Positions 52,021-59,506 of a stretch of DNA of 64,000 nucleotides are shown in pieces. A model generated the notes under the pieces. The model did no database searches. It was given only the letters and a program-made list of their open reading frames with translations, and was not told where the DNA came from. The stretch's first letter is position 1; each line of letters begins with the position of its first letter. Source of the DNA: JANQEU01 sp965228045 (GTDB lineage Bacteria > Bacteroidota > Bacteroidia > Cytophagales > Cyclobacteriaceae); the NCBI GenBank assembly GCA_965228045.1, contig OZ245789.1, positions 930,001 to 994,000 of the forward strand. Direction: 5' to 3'. The translations under genes were made by a program, and so were the position numbers.

Positions 52021-53184
52021 ATGTCACTATACCAAAAATTTACATTCACCTTAGCCGGTATTATTCTTACACTGGTTTCAGTTTCTCAGCCTTATGAGAC
52101 GGATGATGATTATACGGGAGACTGGGATGACGCGGTCTCCTGGGTAAGTGCACAACCATCTTCAGGTACTATTACGGAGAAGGCCAATTTCAATATTTAC
52201 GGCTACATTACCGAGCCAGGTAATATGACATTTGCATCTGTAGGAACAAATTCCAATGTCATCACAATTCATGATACTTTGGTTGTCGGTGGAAACTTGA
52301 CCTTCAACTCAAACTCCATTAGTTTGGATATTGCCGATGGAGGACTATTGGTAGTTTTTGGAAATTACTCGGCAGCCAATAAGGTGGACATTGACAATGG
52401 TGGAACTATGGTAGTGAAAGGAGATGTGACTTTTTCCGGGGGTGGAGCCAACGCTGCCGATTACACAGGTGGAGGAGCCCTTTATGTTTCCCCTACTTCA
52501 AATGTAACCGGGGATGCTGACGCCTCTGCTGCAGCTGGGGACTATAATAACCTGGAAGATTCTCCTAATGCTGGTGAAGATGATCTTTTTGATTTCATCG
52601 AACAGTCCAGCCCAAGTGTTCCGCTTCCTGTAGAACTGTTAACTTTTAATGCTGGTATATCTGAGTCAGGAATTCTGGTTGTTTGGGAGACAGCGACAGA
52701 AATTAATAACGACCACTTTACATTGGAGCGGTCTTATGATGGGAAGAATTTCGAGGCTGTGACTACAGTTGCCGGTAATGGCAATTCAAGCGAATTAAAC
52801 TTCTATAAGTATAATGACGTTCCTCCTGCTTATGGGCAGTTGTATTATCGTTTGACACAATACGATTTTGATGGACAATTCGAGATATTCCCTTTGATTT
52901 CGGTTCTGTTTGAAAAACCTGAGAGTGAAAGACTGCTTCTTTATCCTAATACTGTAACGACTGAAGTAACTCAGGTACATATCAAAAATCAATGGGGTAA
53001 CATCGTTCAGAATGACCTTCGTCTAATTGATATGAAAGGTCAATCCAGTGAATCCATTGACATTGAATTTGATTCGGACAATATCCGGTTGAATTTGACA
53101 GGGGACTACAGACCCGGACTTCATATTTTGAAAGGAACCATAAACGGTGTCCCTGTCTCGGAAAAAATCATATTTACCCGCTAA
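52021..53184 (+). CDS. Secreted protein with C-terminal T9SS-like sorting region
   Basis: A 387-residue exported protein. A signal peptide of about 22 residues is followed by an Asp/Asn-rich beta-helix-like region (ANFNIYGYITEPGNMTF, LVVGGNLTFNSNSISLDIADGG, GGTMVVKGDVTF). Then comes the phrase LPVELLTFNAGISESGILVVWETATEINNDHFTLERS, which in Bacteroidota marks the approach to a type IX sorting domain. The C-terminal 80 residues (LLLYPNTVTTEVTQVHI...LHILKGTINGVPVSEKIIFTR) resemble a type A CTD. The usual PNP is PNT. Secretion by T9SS is inferred. No T9SS machinery gene is next to it. Function of the passenger unknown. Confidence 0.75.
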   Translation: MSLYQKFTFTLAGIILTLVSVSQPYETDDDYTGDWDDAVSWVSAQPSSGTITEKANFNIYGYITEPGNMTFASVGTNSNVITIHDTLVVGGNLTFNSNSISLDIADGGLLVVFGNYSAANKVDIDNGGTMVVKGDVTFSGGGANAADYTGGGALYVSPTSNVTGDADASAAAGDYNNLEDSPNAGEDDLFDFIEQSSPSVPLPVELLTFNAGISESGILVVWETATEINNDHFTLERSYDGKNFEAVTTVAGNGNSSELNFYKYNDVPPAYGQLYYRLTQYDFDGQFEIFPLISVLFEKPESERLLLYPNTVTTEVTQVHIKNQWGNIVQNDLRLIDMKGQSSESIDIEFDSDNIRLNLTGDYRPGLHILKGTINGVPVSEKIIFTR

Positions 53185-53187
53185 AGA

Positions 53188-53595
53188 CTATTTAAAAAAA
53201 GGCCCAAAAAGATCAGAAATGATCTTTGGAGGTCTGGTAGGTCTATTGGTCTTCATATTGATGAATACAAGTGTAGTCTCTCCGGTGTTCAGTAGCGTCC
53301 CCGCTTCGTTGTATATCTCATATTCATAACGAATCCTTGCCCTTGGATAATCGGGTACTCTTACCCTCACTGTAAGTAAGTCATCGTAAATGGCAGGCTG
53401 ATGAAAATTGGATTTGAGCTCCAGGACAGGCATCATAACACCTTCCGCTTCCATTTGTTTATACGCGAATCCAAGGTGTCGGAATGCCTCCACTCTGGCG
53501 ACTTCGTAGTAAGCGGCATAATTTCCATAGTAGACATAACCCATCTGGTCAGTATCAGCATATCGTACTCTTATTTTGACGTCATGCTCGTACAT
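53188..53595 (-). CDS. Acyl-CoA thioesterase, 4HBT/YbgC family
   Basis: A 135-residue hotdog-fold enzyme that hydrolyses acyl-CoA thioesters. The diagnostic block is RVRYADTDQMGYVYYGNYAAYYEVARVEAF, with the catalytic Asp in the DTDQMG phrase and the YGNY tyrosines. The strands YDDLLTVRVRV and RIRYEYEIYN follow. YbgC-type members act in phospholipid or cell-envelope metabolism. The start overlaps mltG by one base on the same strand, suggesting an operon, and the end faces the convergent T9SS cargo gene at 3 nt distance. Substrate length is not predictable. Confidence 0.88.
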   Translation of the reverse strand: MYEHDVKIRVRYADTDQMGYVYYGNYAAYYEVARVEAFRHLGFAYKQMEAEGVMMPVLELKSNFHQPAIYDDLLTVRVRVPDYPRARIRYEYEIYNEAGTLLNTGETTLVFINMKTNRPTRPPKIISDLFGPFFK

Positions 53596-54635
53596 TATCT
53601 GTAGATCCTTTCTTTGTTTAGAGCAGCCTGAAATTTCGCAGCATTGATGTTGTGCTCCCTCAGGGTTTCAGCAAATGCATGATAACCTGAAAAATCGTCC
53701 CTGGCACACATGTATAGAAAATCATGCTGCTCATAATTTAATACAGCTTCCAGGGCGATGATGGTGGGCATGTTGATAGGGCCGGGAGGAAGTCCTTCAT
53801 TTTTGTAAGTGTTGTAGGGTGAATCGATTTGAGTGTGGACTGTCAGTACACGTCCGATGGAAAAATCGTTGGCCGCAAAGACAAGGGTAGGGTCAGCTTG
53901 CAGTGGTATGCCCTGTCGAAGACGGTTGATGTAAAGTCCCGCGACACGTCGGGCTTCTTCCGTTTTACTGATTTCTGCCTCCACGATGGATGCCAGAATG
54001 GAGACCTCTTTGGGACTTAGTCCAATGGCCCGGGCCTTTGATATTCTGTCATCGGTCCAGAACCTGTCATATTCTTTTTTCATCCTGTCAAGAACTGCTT
54101 TAGGTGAGGCTGTCCAATAGATTTCATAAGTGTTGGGGACAAACATGGAAATGAAATTCAATGAATCAAACCCGTAATAGGATGCGGTGGTATCATGAAG
54201 CATCACTTCAGCCATCTGCAGCGAATCAAATGCCATGAATCGGGAAAAAATGCCCGGAAGCTCTTCAACTTTTCTGGCTCTGTTGAAGGTCATTTTTATT
54301 GGAGTCTGGGAGCCGGAACGCAGAAGGTTGATGGCTTGAGTGTTGGTCATGTCAGAAGTTAATCTGTACATTCCCGGCTTTACCAATTCGTCATATGACT
54401 TAAGCTTCGCCAGGAAACTAAAGGTAACGAGGTCGTTTACGATCCCCTGGTCGTAAAGATCGTTTTGGACTTCTTTAAAAGTTGCCCCTTTTTGTATGGC
54501 AAAAAACTGGTCCGGTTTATCAACGAGGATATTAGGTGTGAACAGGATCTGCCAAAAGTAAAAAGCAAAGGACGACAGCATAACCGTGAAGACGATCATA
54601 AAAGCTGCGAAGATATTTTTCCTGTTCATGCTCAT
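53595..54635 (-). CDS. mltG: Endolytic murein transglycosylase MltG
   Basis: A 346-residue inner-membrane lytic transglycosylase that cuts nascent glycan strands and terminates their growth. One N-terminal transmembrane helix (about 9-31) is followed by a LysM-like domain (ILVDKPDQFFAIQKGATFKEVQNDLYDQGIV). The YceG catalytic domain follows, with SILASIVEAEISKTEEARRVAGLYINRL, in which Glu219 matches the catalytic glutamate of the family. Further blocks are GIPLQADPTLVFA, SPYNTYKNEGLPPGPINMPT and DFSGYHAFAETLREHN. Length and order are standard. The thioesterase gene follows on the same strand. Confidence 0.94.
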   Translation of the reverse strand: MSMNRKNIFAAFMIVFTVMLSSFAFYFWQILFTPNILVDKPDQFFAIQKGATFKEVQNDLYDQGIVNDLVTFSFLAKLKSYDELVKPGMYRLTSDMTNTQAINLLRSGSQTPIKMTFNRARKVEELPGIFSRFMAFDSLQMAEVMLHDTTASYYGFDSLNFISMFVPNTYEIYWTASPKAVLDRMKKEYDRFWTDDRISKARAIGLSPKEVSILASIVEAEISKTEEARRVAGLYINRLRQGIPLQADPTLVFAANDFSIGRVLTVHTQIDSPYNTYKNEGLPPGPINMPTIIALEAVLNYEQHDFLYMCARDDFSGYHAFAETLREHNINAAKFQAALNKERIYR

Positions 54636-54695
54636 TTTTCTGACAATCAGTGATATTTAGTTCTTACAGTTGGAAAGTGTATTTAAATTGAACTT

Positions 54696-55343
54696 ATGAA
54701 TTCGAGGGTCTGTATCGAACCTCACTACCTGGGAGGAATTGAGTATTTTTCACTGCTTAGTGGTTTTGAAGAAATACAATTGGAATGCTACGATCATTTT
54801 GTAAAGCAAACTTATCGTAACAGAACCACAATTCTTACTGCGAACGGCAAATTGAACCTGATTGTTCCGGTTCACTATGATAATCGCACCATTTCGAAGG
54901 ACGTCCGAATTGACTACAATCAGACCTGGCTGAATGATCACCTTAGGGCCATTCAGGCAGCATATTCCAAATCTCCGTTTTTCGAACATTTGTTTGACAA
55001 GTTTGAGTCTGTATGGAATCGTCGACCGGAGTTTTTGTACGATTTGTCAGTACCCCTGATGACAATTTGTCTTGAACTACTTGGTTTGGAAATGCGTTTA
55101 ATTGAAACTCATTCTTACCAAAAAGAACTTCCGGAAGGCATATTGGACATTAGAAACCAGATTTTACCAAAAACTGAAACAGATTGGAATAAGTTTTATC
55201 AGCCAATTGAATATATTCAGAATTTTGGCAACAATTTTGTCGAGGGTTTGAGTATTCTCGATATCTTAATGTGTACTGGCAATGAGGCGTCAACCCTCGT
55301 ATCTCGGAGCACAACATTCCGCGAAGAACAAATGATGGGATGA
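54696..55343 (+). CDS. WbqC-like family protein
   Basis: A 215-residue soluble protein matching the WbqC family found in polysaccharide gene clusters and as single genes in Bacteroidota. Recognisable parts are IEPHYLGGIEYFSLLSGFEEIQLECYDHFVKQTYRNRTTIL, GKLNLIVPV, the segment around IRAIQAAYSKSPFFEHLFDKFES (residue 85 onward), and the C-terminal SILDILMCTGNEA. In the family the ends carry histidines and acidic residues of unknown catalytic purpose. It has no signal peptide. It diverges from mltG and precedes clpC by 86 nt. Biochemical role unknown. Confidence 0.8.
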   Translation: MNSRVCIEPHYLGGIEYFSLLSGFEEIQLECYDHFVKQTYRNRTTILTANGKLNLIVPVHYDNRTISKDVRIDYNQTWLNDHLRAIQAAYSKSPFFEHLFDKFESVWNRRPEFLYDLSVPLMTICLELLGLEMRLIETHSYQKELPEGILDIRNQILPKTETDWNKFYQPIEYIQNFGNNFVEGLSILDILMCTGNEASTLVSRSTTFREEQMMG

Positions 55344-55429
55344 GGATGTTAAACAAAAAATCAAGATGGGAATTGGTTTAAATAAGGCTTATTTTTACTG
55401 AATCCTCATATACAAGGAAAAGGCATTTA

Positions 55430-57970
55430 ATGGAAGCAAAATTTTCAAATAGGGTCAAAGAAGTTATTTCTTTAAGTCGTGAGGAAGCCCTCCGGCTAGG
55501 CCACGACTATATAGGTACTGAACATCTTTTGCTTGGGATGATCAGAGAAGGAGAGGGAGTAGCGGTTGCTTTGCTTAAGAAATTAGGAGTTTCTCTTGAT
55601 GAGTTACGTACTGCCATCGAGCAGGCAACGAAGGGTACTTCCACAAGTAACGTCAAGAATCTGGCCAACATTCCTTTGACCAGGCAATCGGAAAAAGTTT
55701 TAAAAATCACATACCTGGAGGCCAAGATCTTCAAGAGCCAACTTATTGGCACGGAACATTTGTTGCTTTCCATCCTACGGGATGAGGATAATCTTGCTAC
55801 CCAGATATTAGACAAATTTGATGTTGGTTATGACGTTGTAAAAGAGATGTTGGAATATCAGACAGAAAATCCAATGGCGCAATCTGACACAGATGAGCCG
55901 GATGAAGATACAGGCAGAATGTTTGGTGGTGGATCAGGATCCAGCGGACGTGAGGGTTCTAAAGGAACTGAAAAGTCAAGAACTCCGGTACTGGACAATT
56001 TCGGTAGAGATCTCACCAAACTTGCGGAAGATGATAAACTCGATCCCATAGTAGGTCGAGAGAAAGAGATCGAACGGGTAGCTCAGATCCTTAGTAGAAG
56101 GAAGAAGAACAATCCGATATTGATTGGTGAGCCTGGAGTGGGTAAGACAGCCATTGCGGAGGGTCTTGCCTTGAGAATCGTACAGAAGAAGGTATCCAGA
56201 GTTTTGTTTGGGAAGCGAGTGGTGACACTTGACCTTGCCTCCTTGGTGGCCGGAACGAAATATCGCGGTCAGTTTGAAGAGAGAATGAAGGCCGTGATGA
56301 ATGAGATAGAGAAATCTCCTGATGTTATACTCTTTATTGATGAACTTCATACAATCGTTGGGGCTGGTGGAGCGTCCGGAAGTTTGGACGCATCCAATAT
56401 GTTCAAGCCTGCATTAGCTCGTGGTGAAATTCAATGCATTGGCGCCACCACCCTCGATGAGTACAGACAATATATAGAAAAGGATGGGGCTCTGGCAAGA
56501 AGATTCCAGATGGTAATGGTAGATGCTACCACGCCAGAAGAAACTATTCAAATCCTGGACAACATCAAAGACAGGTATGAAGACCATCACCATGTTACTT
56601 ACACGGAGGAGGCGCTTAATGCATGTGTTGCCTTGAGTGACAGATACATTAGTGACAGATTCTTACCGGATAAAGCCATTGACGTGCTTGATGAGGCAGG
56701 AGCTAGGGTCCATATTAACAATATTAATGTTCCCGAACAGATCGTCTCACTGGAAGAGCAGATCGAGGATGTCAAGAAAGAAAAGAACAGGGTAGTCAAA
56801 AGTCAAAAGTACGAAGAGGCTGCCCAGCTTAGAGATAAAGAGAAGAAGCTGATTGCGCAACTTGAAGAAGAAAAAAACAAGTGGGAAGAGGAGACCAGAA
56901 CCAAGCGGTATAAGGTAGACGAGGAGAATGTGGCTGAGGTGATCGCGATGATGACCGGAATCCCAACGAAGCGTATTGCTCAGAACGAAGGTCAGAAGCT
57001 TCTAAGCATGAAGGATGAACTGGAGGAGAAGGTTATAGGACAGGGAGATGCGATTAAAAAGCTTACCAAGGCTATCCAGCGCACAAGGGTAGGATTGAAG
57101 GATCCGAAAAAACCGATTGGTTCTTTCGTATTCCTTGGACCGACTGGTGTGGGTAAGACAGAGATGGCTAAAGTTTTGGCCAACTATCTGTTCGACAAGG
57201 ATGATGCACTGGTTCGTATCGATATGAGTGAGTACATGGAGAAATTCTCTGTGAGCAGGCTTGTGGGAGCGCCTCCGGGCTACGTTGGATACGAGGAAGG
57301 TGGCCAACTGACTGAAAAAGTTAGAAGGAAGCCATATTCGGTCGTACTACTGGATGAGATAGAGAAAGCTCACCCGGATGTGTTTAACATCCTTCTTCAG
57401 GTACTTGATGACGGTATACTAACGGATGGTTTAGGTCGCAGGGTTGATTTTAGGAATACCATCATCATCATGACGTCTAACATCGGAGTGAGGGATCTTA
57501 AGGATTTTGGTGCCGGAATTGGGTTTGCTACGCAATCCAAAAGAGAGAATCAGGACGAGATCATGAAGTCCACGATTCAGAATGCTTTGAAGAAGACATT
57601 TAGTCCCGAGTTTTTGAACAGGCTTGATGACGTGATCATCTTCAATTCACTTGAGAAGCAACACATTCACAAGATTATTGATATTTCACTTGAGAAATTG
57701 TTTGTTAGGATCACAGATCTTGGCTACAAAGTGAAGCTTACCGAAAAGGCGAAGGATTTTCTTTCAGAGAAAGGGTATGATCCTCAATATGGAGCAAGAC
57801 CCCTCAACAGGGCCATTCAGAAGTATCTGGAAGATCCGGTTGCCGAGGAAATCCTAAGAGGAGAGATTCAGGAAGGTGATACCATCCAGGCAGAATGGGA
57901 TGGTAAATCCGAAGAATTGGATATCAAACTCAAGAAAAAGAAGCCTAAAGAGGAGAAAAAGGAAAAGTAA
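55430..57970 (+). CDS. clpC: ClpC-type AAA+ unfoldase of the Clp protease
   Basis: An 846-residue HSP100 chaperone that feeds substrates to ClpP. Two Clp_N repeats occupy about residues 5-140 (LGHDYIGTEHLLLGMIREGEG; LIGTEHLLLSILRDE). A Ser/Gly-rich linker follows. AAA1 has Walker A GEPGVGKT (233-240) and Walker B VILFIDELHT. A UVR-containing coiled middle domain (KSQKYEEAAQLRDKEKKL) marks ClpC as opposed to ClpB. AAA2 has Walker A GPTGVGKT (570-577), a VVLLDEIEKAH Walker B and the GAPPGYVGYEEGG pore loop. The C-terminus is Lys-rich. No McsA/B or CtsR is seen nearby, so regulation differs from Bacillus. Confidence 0.96.
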   Translation: MEAKFSNRVKEVISLSREEALRLGHDYIGTEHLLLGMIREGEGVAVALLKKLGVSLDELRTAIEQATKGTSTSNVKNLANIPLTRQSEKVLKITYLEAKIFKSQLIGTEHLLLSILRDEDNLATQILDKFDVGYDVVKEMLEYQTENPMAQSDTDEPDEDTGRMFGGGSGSSGREGSKGTEKSRTPVLDNFGRDLTKLAEDDKLDPIVGREKEIERVAQILSRRKKNNPILIGEPGVGKTAIAEGLALRIVQKKVSRVLFGKRVVTLDLASLVAGTKYRGQFEERMKAVMNEIEKSPDVILFIDELHTIVGAGGASGSLDASNMFKPALARGEIQCIGATTLDEYRQYIEKDGALARRFQMVMVDATTPEETIQILDNIKDRYEDHHHVTYTEEALNACVALSDRYISDRFLPDKAIDVLDEAGARVHINNINVPEQIVSLEEQIEDVKKEKNRVVKSQKYEEAAQLRDKEKKLIAQLEEEKNKWEEETRTKRYKVDEENVAEVIAMMTGIPTKRIAQNEGQKLLSMKDELEEKVIGQGDAIKKLTKAIQRTRVGLKDPKKPIGSFVFLGPTGVGKTEMAKVLANYLFDKDDALVRIDMSEYMEKFSVSRLVGAPPGYVGYEEGGQLTEKVRRKPYSVVLLDEIEKAHPDVFNILLQVLDDGILTDGLGRRVDFRNTIIIMTSNIGVRDLKDFGAGIGFATQSKRENQDEIMKSTIQNALKKTFSPEFLNRLDDVIIFNSLEKQHIHKIIDISLEKLFVRITDLGYKVKLTEKAKDFLSEKGYDPQYGARPLNRAIQKYLEDPVAEEILRGEIQEGDTIQAEWDGKSEELDIKLKKKKPKEEKKEK

Positions 57971-57978
57971 TCCCTAAT

Positions 57979-58016
57979 AAAATAGCCTTTCTGTACCCAG
58001 AGAGGCTATTTTAATA
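57979..58016 (+). terminator. Terminator after clpC
   Basis: Stem AAAATAGCCT (57979-57988) with AGGCTATTTT (58003-58012), a perfect 10-bp pairing around a 14-nt loop, followed by an AT tract. It begins 8 nt after the clpC stop. Confidence 0.7.
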
Positions 58017-58024
58017 ATAAATAG

Positions 58025-58039
58025 GTTTATAATATAAAC
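58025..58039 (+). promoter_or_regulatory. Palindromic operator before the winged-helix operon
   Basis: GTTTATAATATAAAC, arms GTTTAT/ATAAAC with a 3-nt centre. A TATATTTG -7 element starts 5 nt downstream (58045-58052), so a bound repressor would block the promoter. The same sequence with one change occurs before the gene at 58982. Confidence 0.6.
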
Positions 58040-58081
58040 TATTTTATATTTGCTCCGTATAATTGGTTAAAGATTAAAAAA

Positions 58082-58657
58082 ATGTCAGAAAAAGATTTAA
58101 CACATACTGAGAGCCTGGAATTGATCACAAGGATGATCGGACAGGCCAAGAGCAATTTTAGTAAAGGAGGAAGTTATTACTTTCTGCTTTGGGGTTGGGT
58201 AATTTTATTGGCTAACCTCGGTCACTACATCATGGATAAGTTTGACATATATGACAAACCATATCTGATCTGGTTCATTACACTTCCTGCAATAATTTTG
58301 ACCATGACGCATACCAGAAAGAGGGAAATGAAACAGTTGATTGTAGGACATCTTGAAAGAATGTACGGCCAGGTTTGGATGGCAGTCGGAGTCGGGATAG
58401 TGATTACTTTGATTTTTATGTCAAATCTGTCTTATAACCACAATGCCGTCATCATGATACTCGCCGCGATCGGAACTTACGTTTCGGGGAATTTACTAAG
58501 GTTTGGTCCCCTTATGATGGGAGGTGGAATATTAGCATTGACGGCAGTCGTTTGTTTTATGGTTCCTATGGTGGATCAATATTTCGTTGCAGCATGCGGA
58601 ATCCTGGTTGGATATCTGATTCCCGGCTACATTCTTAAACGAAAAGAAAATGAGTGA
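58082..58657 (+). CDS. Membrane protein co-transcribed with a winged-helix regulator
   Basis: A 191-residue protein with about five transmembrane helices (YYFLLWGWVILLANLGHYI, YLIWFITLPAIILTM, VWMAVGVGIVITLIFM, AVIMILAAIGTYVSG and a C-terminal pair). The N-terminus is a short soluble helix, SLELITRMIGQAKSNFSKGG, typical of small Bacteroidota membrane proteins that sit with transcriptional regulators. No known family function. Its 3' end overlaps the regulator gene by 8 nt. It is probably the regulated partner, or a membrane-bound sensor, of that regulator. Confidence 0.7.
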   Translation: MSEKDLTHTESLELITRMIGQAKSNFSKGGSYYFLLWGWVILLANLGHYIMDKFDIYDKPYLIWFITLPAIILTMTHTRKREMKQLIVGHLERMYGQVWMAVGVGIVITLIFMSNLSYNHNAVIMILAAIGTYVSGNLLRFGPLMMGGGILALTAVVCFMVPMVDQYFVAACGILVGYLIPGYILKRKENE

Positions 58658-58937
58658 TTTCAAGCCATTAGATCCTTTATTGCATTCACAGTTAAGGTTG
58701 GCGGTTATGTCCCTTCTAATCGGTGTAAAGTCTGCTGAGTTCACCTTTATTAAAGATAAAACCGAATCCACAGCCGGTAACCTGAGCGTGCAACTGGACA
58801 AACTTGAGAAGGCCGGATATATCACCATTGGGAAGTCTTTTAAAGGTAAGCGACCATTGACAACGTGCTCAATCACAAAGGTTGGTGTAAAAGCGTTCGA
58901 GGATTATGTCAATAATCTGAAGAATTATATCGGATAA
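58650..58937 (+). CDS. Winged-helix transcriptional regulator (HTH_34/MarR-like)
   Basis: A 95-residue DNA-binding protein. LHSQLRLAVMSLLIGVKSAEFTFIKDKTESTAGNLSVQLDKLEKAGYITIGKSFKGKRPLTTCSITKVGVKAFEDYV is the complete winged helix: recognition helix around TAGNLSVQLDKLEKAGYI, wing around KGKRPLTTCSIT. This is the small PF13601-type regulator that often represses its own operon and adjacent membrane-protein genes. The matching palindromes at 58025 and 58956 are its likely sites. Binding as a dimer is inferred from their symmetry. The effector is unknown. Confidence 0.88.
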   Translation: MSDFKPLDPLLHSQLRLAVMSLLIGVKSAEFTFIKDKTESTAGNLSVQLDKLEKAGYITIGKSFKGKRPLTTCSITKVGVKAFEDYVNNLKNYIG

Positions 58938-58955
58938 AATTTTTTTGAATATTTA

Positions 58956-58970
58956 GTTTATAATATAAAG
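58956..58970 (+). promoter_or_regulatory. Palindromic operator before the DUF1579-like gene
   Basis: GTTTATAATATAAAG, one base different from the palindrome at 58025. It lies 11 nt before the ATG at 58982; TAGTTTAC between them is a one-mismatch -7-like element. This places the DUF1579-like gene in the same small regulon. Confidence 0.55.
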
Positions 58971-58981
58971 TAGTTTACAAG

Positions 58982-59503
58982 ATGAGAACAATTAAAATAA
59001 TAATCGGAATCATTGTGATCATAATCAATCACAGTGTATTAGCGCAACGTCCTGATCCCGGGAAAAACAGGGAAGCCATGAAAAAGTTTGACTTTATCGT
59101 GGGTGAGTGGGAAGGTAGCGGAAAGTACTTCAGACAAGATGGTGCTTTGGACTTTACCGTGACTGAAAGTGTGACCACCGTTCTGGATGGCACCGCCATC
59201 AAAATGGAAGGTATCGGGAAGAATTCCGAAGGGGAGGAAGTACATAATGCACTGGGTATATTGTATCTGAATGCCCAGGGTAAGGCCGAGCTTCATGCTT
59301 TCCTGGCCACAGGACAAAGTACTATGGCCAATATTGAATTGGTTGATGACAATGGATTTGACTGGTGGTTTGAGATCCCTGATCAGGGGAAGGTGATTTA
59401 TCGAGCACGTTTTAATGGGGACACCTGGACTGAAAACGGATATTTCCAGACTACGGATGGCAAGGAATATCCTTCGATGACCATGACCTTGAAACGCAAG
59501 TAG
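58982..59503 (+). CDS. Secreted DUF1579-like protein in the winged-helix regulon
   Basis: A 173-residue exported protein. The signal peptide (IKIIIGIIVIIINHSVLAQ) is followed by EAMKKFDFIVGEWEGSGKYF, the GEW opening of DUF1579/calycin-like barrels, then strands TAIKMEGIGKNSEGEEVHNALGILYL, GFDWWFEIPDQGKVIYRARF and KEYPSMTMTLKRK. A relative lies at 28284. The start at 58982 gives the usual signal peptide. The promoter is so close that the leader may be very short. It is likely controlled by the winged-helix regulator 45 nt upstream. Role unknown; a lipid or small-ligand binder is a guess. Confidence 0.72.
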   Translation: MRTIKIIIGIIVIIINHSVLAQRPDPGKNREAMKKFDFIVGEWEGSGKYFRQDGALDFTVTESVTTVLDGTAIKMEGIGKNSEGEEVHNALGILYLNAQGKAELHAFLATGQSTMANIELVDDNGFDWWFEIPDQGKVIYRARFNGDTWTENGYFQTTDGKEYPSMTMTLKRK

Positions 59504-59506
59504 AGC

